A stretch of 64,000 bases of DNA, from contig MNCI01023346.1 in NCBI GenBank assembly GCA_015680685.1, positions 363,444 to 427,443 on the forward strand, written 5' to 3'. Under the pieces are notes generated by a model, which saw nothing but the letters and a program-made list of their open reading frames with translations, did no database searches and was not told where the DNA came from. A program made the position numbers and the translations under genes. This document shows, piece by piece, positions 1 through 10,719 of the stretch; positions within the stretch are counted from its first letter, which is position 1, and the number at the start of each line of letters is the position of its first letter. The stretch is from Gnetum montanum (taxonomy: Eukaryota; Streptophyta; Gnetopsida; Gnetales; Gnetaceae).

Positions 1-232
1 TAGGCAAATTAAATGAAAAATATAAAATTGATACAAATCATATGCCTCAGTTACACATAACCATACCATTGTACCTCACAAGTGGAACTGGGAAGACAAC
101 AGTCACATCCTTGAGATTCACGGCCTAGTTAATGTGTACTTAGAGAGATAAAGTCTACGGAATTCCACCAGATCACTTAGTGAATGCTAGTGATTCGTAT
201 GGTTGGGCGTAGGGACTACTCATTTCTCATCA
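1..232 (+). mobile_element. Partial LTR (3' portion), plus orientation
   Basis: The segment ends in the same terminal block as the other LTRs here (a CGTATGGTTGGGCGTAGGG-like stretch, then CTCATCA at 226-232) and carries the conserved GGGAAGACAAC block near 90-105. The window edge cuts off its start. No tRNA-Asp-type primer site follows 232, so it is a solo LTR or the 3' LTR of an element lying to the left. It appears to sit in the same LINE remnant as its neighbours. Confidence 0.75.
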
Positions 233-456
233 ATCCTTCTTGAATTTGTTGTAAATAAAATTGCTTTTGCTACATGGTTTTTTCCATATGTGTTTTAATG
301 CCTTCTTTTTTATCCTTGTTTTCAAATCCTTAAAACTTAAATTTAAATCTTAACATCTAATATTTTATTTTTGAAGCCATTTTTCCCCATCATCAAACCA
401 TCGTTTTCTCTAAGTGATTCTGTAAAATTCTATGAATAGGTGGATGCATGGCCTAG
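233..456 (-). pseudogene. LINE remnant, distal part
   Basis: AT-rich DNA between the partial LTR and a solo LTR. Read on the minus strand it continues from the LINE segment at 1373-1627 once the solo LTR and one CCTAG duplicate are removed, and gives RT-tail-like residues such as RKRWFDDGEKW before stops. Assignment rests mainly on that continuity; taken alone the similarity is weak. Confidence 0.4.
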
Positions 457-1372
457 TGATGAGACGCGGTTCGCACAGGCCGACGCGATATCGCATCCCC
501 CGCGATATTGCATACGCGATATCGTAGTTTGCCGCCATATCTATAAATAAGAGGCAGCTCTCCCTCATTTGAGATCCAAGTTAGAAGTAGCGAAGCTCTG
601 GCAGTTTGATCCCTCCAGAGTTAGGTTTTTTCCCATGTCTGCCCGCAATGTGGTGAATGTGATTGTACGGTGTCTTTATTCGAGTGTGTCGTACTTGGAC
701 ACGCACATGACCGGCAATAAAGATCAAGATTACTTCATCATTGCAGCATTCACTTAGTTTATTTATTTAATGTTATTTATTGCTTTCATAGCGTGGTGTG
801 AGTACGACTTGACTACGAGCATCTACGGGTGTGTACAGCTAGCCAAGGAATTGGTTGCTCATCGCGATTAGTCTCTCACCCTTAAACTCCTAGAAGTGGA
901 ACGAGTACGACTTGATTACGAGCATTTAAGTGTGACTGCTTGGTAGCCCAGTGGTGTAGCTAGGGGGATCTACGCTTGGTAATCCCAGTGGCGTACCTAG
1001 GATCTATGCTTGATAGTCCCAATGGCAGTCGTGCACGAAGTCCAAGATGTGTACGGTTGATCAAGGAATTGGTTGCTCATCGCACTTAGGCTAGATTAGA
1101 TTTTCTTTACCCTTTCCCTCTTAGCTTAGGTTAGTTAGTATTATTTTCCACTACCATCAAGAGTAGCATTAGAATTAGAACACAGCATACACCTCATCTA
1201 GACTAAACCATACGTGACATATGCAAAACTAGTCTAGATGGGAAGATAGCAAACTGCGACCTAAGGATAACTATCTAGGTGCCACAACTAGTCCATCTGC
1301 GGAGTTCGACCGGATCGCACGTGCGACGCTCATTTAGTATGGTTGAGTGTAGGGGTACCTCGCCACTCATCA
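457..1372 (+). mobile_element. Solo LTR of an Athila-like retrotransposon, perfect 5-bp TSD
   Basis: A 916-bp LTR beginning TGATGAG and ending CTCATCA, flanked on both sides by CCTAG (452-456 and 1373-1377). No internal region, PBS or PPT is present, so this is the product of LTR-LTR recombination. The U3 is only about 85 bp: a cassette of GATATC palindromes (487-492, 518-523) followed by TATAAATA at 542-549. The transcribed part contains reiterated TGGTARYCCCAGTGG-like repeats at 949-1025. The palindrome type matches elements B and D and the other solo LTR. Confidence 0.92.
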
Positions 1373-1627
1373 CCTAGTAATCAGTTTTTTATAAAACTGT
1401 AGAAATTGTTGAAAAGCTACAAATTCTATAGGTAGCATATCTACTTATGCTAATAAAATATCATACAGTGTTTGAGCATTTACTTGAAGTTCTTATAATA
1501 AAAAAATTTCTTGCACATATTCTACACATTTTCATTGCATTGCACGTAAACTAGATCCTCAACTTTTATAATTGTATAATAGAATTGGATGAACAACTTT
1601 ATTATACATTTTTTTTTGCAAGCATAC
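1373..1627 (-). pseudogene. LINE reverse-transcriptase tail fragment
   Basis: On the minus strand this encodes HPILLY and then residues resembling the post-RT region of plant LINEs (known pattern: HPxLLYGxEVWG, then a Cys/Leu-rich stretch). It is the continuation of the LINE fragment at 12356-12700, from which element A separates it. If A and one CATAC copy are removed, the frame runs into a nine-A run and needs one extra base to continue. Stops are present, so the fragment is dead. Confidence 0.6.
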
Positions 1628-2436
1628 TAATGAGTGATGAGGTACCCGTACACCTAACCATACGAATCACTAAGGCATTATGTGGAATTCGGTCAAATTC
1701 CATGGACCTATAGTTATTTAATGCACTAGTTCTTCTAGGAAGTGAAATGGGTGTTGAGAACGTTTGTTGTCTTCCCAACTACACTTATGAAGCTCGAGGG
1801 TATGGTTTAAGTGTAATTAAGATATATGATTTTTTATTGTTTTATGTTTTATAGATGTAATTGCCTGCAACAAGAATGAAGAGTAGAGTAACTTAAAATT
1901 TAACTTTTTTACTGCTTATCTAACTAACATAAGTAACTGCCCCACTTTCATGGACACATCCTAAACATATATAGCACTATTGGGCTACCAAACATTAAGA
2001 ATTGCTAGGTTACCAAGTACTATATGAATGCTCGAAGTGGTTGTGCTCGTGTTCATTAACTATTGGAAATAACTTGCTTAATTCAAATGCATTTAAGTAG
2101 AAAGCATGAAAGTAAAGTGCATTAAAAGAAATAGTAAACTATTCTTAATGCTGCAAGGATTGTCAAAAGAGTTCATTTTACTCCCATCACACTGCTGCGC
2201 TTAGATACATCGGTGCTTGAACAAAAAAATGTACACACTTAGACTCCTTCTGCGGGCACTTAGAAAATATTCTAACTCTGAGGAAAATAAATGGCAAGAG
2301 CTTTGCTACTCTGAATAAAAACTAATTTGAAAACTCTTTCAAAAACTGGAGCTTAGGTGCTATATTTATAGGCCAGGATATATGCCTCGATGTTGCGTAC
2401 TCGACATCACGGCCATTGAAAAATAGTGATGCATCA
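1628..2436 (-). repeat. 3' LTR of element A
   Basis: An 809-bp LTR matching the 10720-12355 copy outside the nested insertion. On the minus strand the TATA box lies at 2363-2370, immediately downstream of a short U3 with the A-type cassette (CGATGTTGCG and CTCGACATCACG around 2378-2412), not the GATATC type. The inner boundary ...GCATCA is followed by the PPT. Confidence 0.9.
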
Positions 2437-2450
2437 TACCCCCACGATGA
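2437..2450 (-). other. Polypurine tract of element A
   Basis: The minus strand reads ATCGTGGGGGTA directly before the 3' LTR. C (44614 on) and D (59426 on) have the same G5-TA signature at the same boundary. This is the expected primer site for plus-strand DNA synthesis. Confidence 0.8.
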
Positions 2451-4340
2451 AATGAAAACTTGTCCTCGAGTGAAGAAGAGGAGGGAATAGGTTCGGTACA
2501 ACATAATATATTAGGTAGGTATGGAATTATTGACTGACATATAGAATGTCTAAAATGGAACAACAAGCTCTGAGTGCCCAAGTTTATAGAATTATAATTT
2601 TTACAACATTAGGTGTTCATGATAAGAGAAGTGAGCACCCTAGATAATACTAACATCTAACACCTCTTGGCAGCAGAAGAATGAGAGAGAGAAAAGATCC
2701 AATGATCACAAACTATCCTCATTATGTGATACTACTGCATCATCCTTAGTGAAGATAGTCCTGCTAATAGTACATGCTTTCCACTGCAATCATAACAGAA
2801 TCATGAATTAGTATGCAATGTGTAACGCATAGCGGTTAAATGCCTTGTCTCATCAGTGGTTACACTTGACTAGGTCATGATTGTGATAGATTGCTTCCTT
2901 TAGTAGCATTAGTAAGAAGGTTGACAAATAGGGTAAATTAGATAAGTAGTCCATTAAATTTGGAAAAGTTGAACACAAGAAAATATTTGAAGAGGGTATA
3001 AGAATTTACAATAATAAAAAGAAAAATTCATTGAAAACTATTGTGAAGATGTGCAAAAATAAATGCCATTGCTGGGGTAAACAAAAAAGTATTTGATTGT
3101 AAAAGTATCTAATGGTGAAGAACTTAACTAACCCAACCAAAAGATATGCAAGTGGGTCCTCCCCAAAGCAGGCGCAGGCCCTTTATGCCCTTACATAACT
3201 TAAAACCAAAGAGTCCGTGAGCTCTGTGGATGATTAATGGTTACAAAAGCTTAAGTACAAAAACTTGGAGGAAACTAACTAAGAATTCTGACACATCAAA
3301 CTAGGACATTGAACCAAAACATGAAACCAGCAATGAGGTGAGACATGGAAAGCATAGATGGATGAGAAAGAGTGGAATGGAGTTCCTAGTCATGGTCACA
3401 TGAAGTCCTTTGTGGATTTTGTGGTTAAATGACTTGATAAGATCCATTCTTGGTCTAGACCAAAACCAACCATGTTCAGTGACTTTGCATTAACATTCTA
3501 AGACTAGTCCATATTGTGAGACACAAGAGTGCTCCCACAGAACAACCATTGTTCCTTATTAGAGAAAAAGTAGGAAGTGAGGAAGGGCCTTGGTTAGAGG
3601 GGATGAGTCCCATAACTAGTGCTTGTAGCTCATTTATTTTATTTAAGGGGTGTGCTTTGAATCTTCATCATTTTTTTATGAGAACCACACCATGCAAGGA
3701 CTTATTCAACTTCCTTTTATTGATCGGCAAGAAATGGTAAGAAGTTCATGAAACACATGTACCCAGGCAAACAGGAAAGCACAACGAATACTGAATCCCC
3801 TTGACGCCACACCCTATTCAAACCTTTAAATCCTTCCTAATTCTAGAAACTACTAAAGTCACAAACTTATTAAAGTTTTATTAATGAAAAAGGGACTGCA
3901 CGTTTCCAAAATAAGGAAAACCATAGAGTTTTTGCAAGGGTGGATGCTGTGGACTCACTGCCTGTTGCATGAAAAGAAACCATGTCCTAATGATCCGTAA
4001 CAAAATTCAAAGCCAAAAACCAGACATCAATAATCAAATAACAAAAATAGTACATACCACCATCAAGTAATGCATTACTAATGTACCTAGCACTTATTAA
4101 CAAAAAGTTAGAAAATCACATCAAATAAAAGAAAAGAAAATATAAAAGAAAGTGTAAAATATTCAAGAAATAGAAAACGTATTAAAGATGGTATAAAACA
4201 AAAAATTGGAAAATATTAATAACATGAAAATAAAAAGATGTAAAATAAAGGACATGTAAACAACAAGTTGTAAAACAAAAAATGTGTAAAACAAAAAGTT
4301 GAAAAACTGAGACGCTTGTATGGTTAGCATGGGTGACCAT
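2451..4340 (-). other. Noncoding tail between pol and 3' LTR of element A
   Basis: No convincing coding sequence. It aligns by eye with the noncoding interval of C (48480-49770) and the start of that in D. A block around 3150-3172 (GTGGGTCCTCCCCAAAGCAG) recurs at 63288 in D and, slightly changed, at 48486 in C. A second block (GTGTGCTTTGAAT, then AACCACACCATGCA) lies at 3650-3697. The third ORF and internal promoter found in C and D are missing, which accounts for the interval being about 3 kb shorter than in C. Confidence 0.6.
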
Positions 4341-5600
4341 CTCCCCCATGACTAAATTGTAGGGAGGAGATCTGAAATATGGAGCGTGGTTGTCCATCTA
4401 ATGAGGTGCTTATTGTGTTAGTTGGCGTATGCTCATGGAAAGGTTTGATTTGTTAAATGTTGACTAGTTGTTTTGTATTTGGGCTTTCAGGTTTATAGAT
4501 CATCATGGCTCTAGAAGGAAAAGTCTCATAAATAATGTAAGGTCCTTCCCAAACATTTGAAAATTGGTTCGTTAAGGTACGTGTGTGGGGTTCCAGTAGA
4601 GAACCTTATCTCTTGGTTGGAATTTTAATTTTCTAATTTTCAAGTCATGATGTTTTTTGTTATAGGCCTTGTGCAACTTGTTAGATGATAGGGCTACTAA
4701 TTAGTTTTCATCTAGCAAGCTGAGATTCATTAGTTGTTCTTTTTGGGCTAGACTTAAGTCAAGGTTAAGGTCATAAGCTATTGAAAGTGTGTGGAGCTTG
4801 GATTGAATAGGAAGTGTTAGCAATTTCTTGTACACAAGCTCATAGGGAGAGTAGCCTATAGAAAGTTTCCATGTTGAGTGGTAGGCCCAAAGGGAATTGT
4901 TGAGTTTTATGCTCCAGTCCTTCCTATACTTGCTAATAGTTCTTATTAGTATCCTTGTGATTTCCCTATTAGTAACCTCAGCTTGACCATTAGCTTGGGG
5001 ATGGTAAGGTGTTGTCAGTTTATGTTCAACCCCCAAGTGTTGCATGAGCTTCCAAAAAGTAGTGCCTATAAAATGAGTTCCATTATAGAAATTAATGCAT
5101 GTGGCACACCAAACATCTTTACAACATTTTGTTGTACAAATCAAGCAACAATAGAGGATCTACAGTCAATGACAGTTGCTGCTTCTACCCATTTCATACA
5201 ATAGTTAACAATAACTATGATGTACACCTTTCCATTTGACATTAGCATGGTAGGACCCGTGAAGTCAATGCCCCATATGTTGAAGGGTTCTAGTGGTTGA
5301 ATCTATTGTTGAGGTCCCTCCATTTGAGCAATCATTCCACAATCTCATTGGAATCATTCACAAGAGCAGATGTAATGGTGAGCATCCCTGAAGAGTGTTG
5401 GCCAATAGTACCCTACCATTAGGATTTAATGGTCATGCATCTCCTAGCATAGTGTCCTCCACAAGAACCTTCATGAGCATCTTGAAGAACGTGCAGTTGA
5501 TCAGCATCAGGGACACACAAATGAACCAGGCCATCGGTGCACACCTTGTAGAGGTGTTAATTGATTTTCATGAAGTACTTTACATGGTGAAGAAACTATT
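4341..5600 (-). pseudogene. Integrase region of element A (degenerate)
   Basis: The minus strand carries an integrase core with NGTHFIG, TPYHPQANGQAEVTNRE (catalytic Glu present) and a following helix region WSIKLNNSLWAYHSTW, all typical of Ty3/gypsy integrases. The second catalytic Asp (normally DNGTHF) reads YNGTHF, so the DDE triad is broken. The zinc-binding N-terminus lies around 5390-5560 and is interrupted by stops. The C-terminal end near 4341-4359 contains an internal PPT-like CATGGGGGAG stretch. Confidence 0.82.
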
Positions 5601-6330
5601 GTATCTTCCAGTGGTCCAACCCTTGTGGCATCTCTTAAGTAAGAAGATAGGTGAGAATGGCATCATATGATTTTGATTCATTGGGAATTTGTTCAGTTAC
5701 AGCCCCAACAAAGAGGATTTTATCACGAAACATATTAGATAACAGAGCTTCTTCCTCTTTGTCATTCCATTGCAACCAAGACAAGTGATCAGCAACCACA
5801 TTCTTAAGGCCCTTTTGATCTACCATCGTAAGATCAAATTCCTGCAAAATCACCAGCCATCGTATGACATGGGGGCTCACCGTCGGCTTGTTCATAAGAA
5901 AGTAGATAACATTGTGGTCTATGTGCAGAAACACTTTGTATCCAAGCACATAATGTCTAAACTTCTCTAAAGCAAACATCACTGTCATCAATTCTTTCTG
6001 TGTGGTGGTGTAGTTTAGTTATGCACCCACAATGCTTTGTCTAGTGCAGTGGATGTAATATGGTCGTTTCTTATCATCTAACTACGTCAACACCACTCCT
6101 AAGGCAAAATTTGATGCATCCATCATGATATGAAATGGTCTAGACCAATGGGGTGCTTGTAGGATTGGAGTTTCTACAAGCTTTTTTTTTAGTTGCTGGA
6201 ATGCTTTTTCACATTTTGTAGTCCAAACAAAGGGAGCATCTTTCTTTGTTAGCTCCACTAATGGTTTTGCAATCTTAGAGAAATTCTCTATGAATCATCG
6301 GTAGTAGCCAGTTCGTCCAAGGAATGACCA
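5601..6330 (-). pseudogene. RNase H domain of element A (degenerate)
   Basis: Retroelement RNase H of the Ty3/gypsy type on the minus strand. ALEKFRHYVLGYKVFLHIDH and the following FLMNKPTVSPHVIRWLVILQEFD region are clear in the 5991-5635 stretch, and the first catalytic segment (ASNFALG-like) lies upstream near 6100. In-frame stops separate the pieces. It sits between RT and integrase as in all Athila-like elements. Confidence 0.82.
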
Positions 6331-7030
6331 AACATTTTTAACTATTTATGGCTGGCAGGTTATTCCTTGGATGACCCTTATTTTTTTAGGGTCCACCTCA
6401 ATTCTTGCTTGCAATATTCTATGCCTCAATATAATGCCCTCCTAGACCATGAGGTGACTTTTTTGCCAATTGGGTTGTAAGTTACTTTCAACACATCACT
6501 TCAGCACTTGCTCAAGATGGTCTAGGGCTTGCTCAAATGTAGCTCCATACGTGGAGAAGTCATCCATGAAGACTTTCATACCACTATCAATCTGCAGTTG
6601 AAAAAAGCTCAAGACCAAGCATTGGAATGTGGTAGGAGCATTGGATAAACCAAACAGTAGCTCACGATATCCAAAAGTCCCCCAAGGACCTGTGAATGTT
6701 GTCTTTGCTCAATCTTCTAGTGCAATTTGAATTTGGTTATAGCCACTATAACCATCTAGAAAGCTATATTAGCAATGCCTAGATATTATGTTAAGCACCT
6801 GGTGAACAAATGGCAACACAAAATGATCTTTGAATGTTGCCATATTCAATAGCCTGAAATTTATGCAAACTCGTAATTTGCCACCTTTCTTTGGCACAAT
6901 CACGAGTGGACTAACCCACCCACTATCCGTAATGGGATAAATGAACCTTGCCTTGAGGAGTTGCTTAATTTCCTCTTTGACAATTTGCTTTAGTTTGGAG
7001 TTCAATCACCTCTGTGGCTATTGTTTTAGC
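6331..7030 (-). pseudogene. Reverse transcriptase of element A (degenerate)
   Basis: RT palm and fingers on the minus strand. The N-terminal part (7005-6769) shows IKQLLKARFIYPITDSGWVS, VPKKGGKLRVCINFRLLN and FKDHFVLPF. The catalytic loop near 6570 reads VFMDDFSTYGATFE, so the DD pair survives. Internal stops interrupt the frame between the two. In A the RT is in the same frame as protease and linker. Confidence 0.87.
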
Positions 7031-7935
7031 TTCATGGCTAGGTCAGTGTGGATGCGATGCTGGCATATCCTAGGATCAATCCCTATGAGTTTAGGATATG
7101 ACCAAGCAAAAGCTATTGACCATCTTTCAACTACCTTCAACAAAATATTTGTCTACTCTGGAGCATGTTTTACATTGATTATAACTAGCTTCCCATCTTT
7201 CAAAAACACATATTCCTTTCTAGTCAGTAATATTTTCAGTTCAAGGAGCTCTTGCTTGAATTTTTTAGGAATTTCCCACTCTCCCCAGTGAGTATCATCA
7301 TTCATATGATTAGAGAGTTGGTGATGAACTTGCTTAAGTTCATCCATGCCCATGACATATGCACATGTCAAGCTCTTAGTTGGTTCCATGCAAAGTGTGT
7401 TGCTTTTAGAATTAGTGGTCAGCCACTCGATGCCCTCTTGTTTTGTGGCTACTACATACAGGCCCCTTTGGATTTCTATTTTTGGTGCACATTGCTTGCA
7501 TGCAAAGACAAATGCTTACTTTACGACCCAAATTTTTCACACACAATTGCACCATGTATCACTGTATGCGATACATGGAACTCTCTTCTTCTCAATCTTT
7601 CCAAATGTGTTTTCTTTAAATATTTCCAAGGAAAGATCTCTGATGCCCATTCTTGCATCAACGATGCTCAGCCATGCCCTTCCCATAATGTTTGGGAAAT
7701 TCCCTTTGCAGTTCTCTACTTTGATTACCATAAAATTAGTAGGATAAGACCACTCATCGATAGTGGTCACAATGTCTTCTACCAGTCCTAATGGAAGAGT
7801 GATGGATTGGTCTACCAATTCCAATCTGATGTTGATCTTCTTGAGAGGAGGCAAGTTCTTAGAAGTGTACATCTCATGAGAAATTAAATTAACACTAGAA
7901 CTTGAATTGAGAAGAGCCTTTCACAGTTCATTTTC
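7031..7935 (-). pseudogene. Protease and protease-RT linker of element A
   Basis: Aspartic-protease-like domain on the minus strand: NLPPLKKINIRLELVDQSI, LPLGLVEDIV, WSYPTNFMVI and IMGRAWLS (the flap/GRxxL region), ending CIAYSDTWCNCV at 7537. The active-site segment, DLGLG in C, reads NSSSS here, so the catalytic Asp is lost. A conserved linker follows (MDELKQVHHQL, WGEWEIPKKF) that B and C also contain. Protease, linker and RT share one frame. Confidence 0.8.
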
Positions 7936-10557
7936 AGCAATCTACAAACAAATTAGAGGACTTCCAAGATCGACTAATTTCCTGGAAAGGTTTTTTGCAC
8001 GGATTCAATTAAACACAGTGTGGGTAAGCATTATGGTATGGATCCTTGGCAGAGTTAGTTTGAAGGAGGCCTAAAGAAATTTGATATGGAGGAAGAGGCA
8101 GGAGGAGGGTTGTTAACCGTGGGTGTAGGTGAAGGCTTAGGTGGACTACGGGATTCAAGGAAAGGTCTTTTCTTTGATCAGGAATTTGACCCTTCTGATT
8201 GATGATTGCATTACAAATTAATAGCCCTCGTAGCATTGCGTTGTTACAGTTGAGAGGGCAATTCACTCTACATAGGAGGAGCATGTTGTAGTTGTGCAAT
8301 TAGAGGAGAAGTGTGTGCAGGGATAGGAGGAGGATAAGGATATGAGGTGGCATTGCTTCTTTCATGTGGCGAATGAGCTCGGTAATAATCAAAAGGATGG
8401 TAGTAAGGTGGAATATTAGAAATGTAATTGGAAGAATCACATGGAGACATGGGTTGCTGCACATGATAACCATATGGATCAGGTTGCCGGTAAGGGTATT
8501 GTTGCCTTGGTGGTGTAAGTGCCCATGATTGTGGTTGCTGTCATTGTTGGTACTGTTCGTATGGTTGTGGTGGAGGTCCACTTGGATAATACAGTTGTTG
8601 CTAGTGGAACTGCCTGAAATTACCTTCATGATAAGGTAACCTTCTTAATGTTTGCCTTTGTGTAAGTCATGGACATAAGGCATACACCCCAGATTCCTGA
8701 AGATGTGACACAACAAGGCAACATCCCTTAGGATGTTCATACTAGCAGACATCACATCCATGATCATCATCTAATTCATTGTCCACAACCTCTTCTATTG
8801 CAGCAATTTTTTACCTTTGTAATATGCATGTTTAACTTCCTTGTGCCTCTTGTGTTCATGGTCACTACTTGGTTCTCTAAACTCTTCAATGATTTCGAGA
8901 ACAGCTTGAAATCTACTATCCATGGAGTCCCTTAACTGATCAACCTTGGCTGTAATTTTAGATTGGAATTGTTGAAGTGGCAAGGCTTTCTTATGCATCC
9001 CCTAATCAAATATGGATTCATCCTCATTATCGCAGAATCAAACCTTCCGTTTGTGGATGGAAGGATCACAATTATACTCTTCTACACTGTCTCTTTTTGG
9101 TAGTTTGCCCTCCTCTTTGGTAACTTGTTCTATTAACCTTTGTATTTGATGGGCAATTAGTTTTGACAGTCACCCTTGGACATAGACACTAAGGATTTTC
9201 CTCATTTTATTACAAAGCCCATCTACAATGTGGTAAAGTTGAGCCAATTGAGAATAACCATGGCCTAGGCATTTGTGCATTAAGGCATAGTATCGGTGAC
9301 CAATGGCAACATCCAAGGGTTCATGTGTTCCTTGTTTCCACCCTTGAACTTACTTCCTTAAGTTGGACACCTTGGAGTACGTTTGATACTTATCATTGAA
9401 TAACTTGAGCATGGTACTCCATCATCTAATAGATTCTAATTCTAAGAACTGGTACTAGTTCTCTGCTTCTTTGATGAGTGTCCTTGGGAACAACTTCAAT
9501 TTCTACCACTCATTCTTTATGTTTTGCAAGGTACATGCATCTTGAAAAGCTTGAAGATGATTCTGCAAATCAAAGTTATATCCTCCTTCAAATCAAGGAA
9601 TATTGTTCATGTCTAACCATTTTATCCAACTATCATTCACATGCCTTGTTGGGATTCTCAATGCCTCTGCAATGTTAAGTATACTTCGGGTAGTAAGTAG
9701 AGGCTCATCAAGGCCTTAATCATCGTGCCTATGATGTCCTCTACTACCCCTTTGTTCATGGTGATGTACCTTTCTTAAACGTCTGCGTCCTTGATCTTTC
9801 CTTTCTCGATGGTTCCTTGGATCATTTTGGTCCCATCAGTCATTTCGTTCATTGTGATCATCTCCATCACGGTCTCACCTTCTACGGTCATGGCTAAAGC
9901 TAAAAGAAGAAGATGATGACAAAGGGGAAGAGGAAGGAAAATCAACATCATCACGACGCCTACTTGCACCTCTTCGGCGATCGCGACCAAAATCACAATC
10001 TTGCTTCTTGTCTACATCCCTATCTTGACTTGCCCCTTCAAATTCTTCTTTGTCATTAGATCCCTTATTACCAGAACCAGGATTGGGAATTAGGGAGTGC
10101 AAGTTCTAATTTTTACCTTCATCATCGAAGTCAAAGAGAGGAGTTTCATTGAATGGAAAACCCCCAAAGAAGGGCTTCCCACTAGCTTGTTGGTACGAAA
10201 GGAATGAAGAATCGTTAAGTTCTTTTCCCTTTAAAAATTCATAGCACTGTTCTAGTTGCTGGTCCTGCAGATGTTGTGCTTCAATGGGATGATAATCCTT
10301 GGTGTTAGTATCTTCCAATCCACATGGTGGTCTTCGAGACCACATCACGTAAGCATTGCAGGAACAACTCGATTGGGTGGAAACATAATGTTACCTTCCA
10401 TGTCACGCCACTACAGCTATTCATCTTAGTGTAGGATGAAGGTGAAGTTTGGTACATACTCATCAAAATTAGTATATATAATTTAATATTGTTGAGGCAC
10501 TGGCCGATAAGTTTTATCAATCTTGGGTGATGAATCGCTCCTGTGAGAAGAAGACAT
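7936..10557 (-). pseudogene. Gag region of element A (degenerate)
   Basis: The start MSSSHRSD at 10557 matches MSSSHK in C and MSSFHR in B, which supports this start. In order: an N-terminal segment EYVPNFTFIL; an Arg/Asp- and Ser-rich low-complexity stretch (10102-9780) likely to bind RNA; the retrotransposon gag core around 9650-9150 (IPRFEGGY, LQAFQDAC, a CxGHGYS-like end); a coiled segment (8998-8795); and a Pro/Tyr/His-rich region (8630-8300). Stops and frame changes interrupt it. Confidence 0.75.
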
Positions 10558-10696
10558 TTTTGGTTACTGAAATAAAAATCATAGTGTGCTTCTGAATATT
10601 TGTTGTAGTAATTGTAAGATAATACATGACTCTACAGTTCATTCCAATGATTTAAATATTTTTCAGTAGGTCCTAGATAGTGCACGAAACAACAAA

Positions 10697-10719
10697 AAGT
10701 TCCCTAGCAGTGGCTCCAA
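10697..10719 (-). other. Primer binding site of element A
   Basis: Next to the 5' LTR the minus strand reads TTGGAGCCACTGCTAGGGAA, a decayed form of the TGGCGCCGTTGCCGGGG sequence complementary to the 3' end of plant tRNA-Asp(GTC). C and B have less decayed versions. Confidence 0.75.

Noticed and set aside
7252-7791. 179-codon plus-strand frame and its neighbour at 7346-7747
   Set aside because: They are antisense to the protease and linker of element A, which has clear protein motifs on the minus strand.
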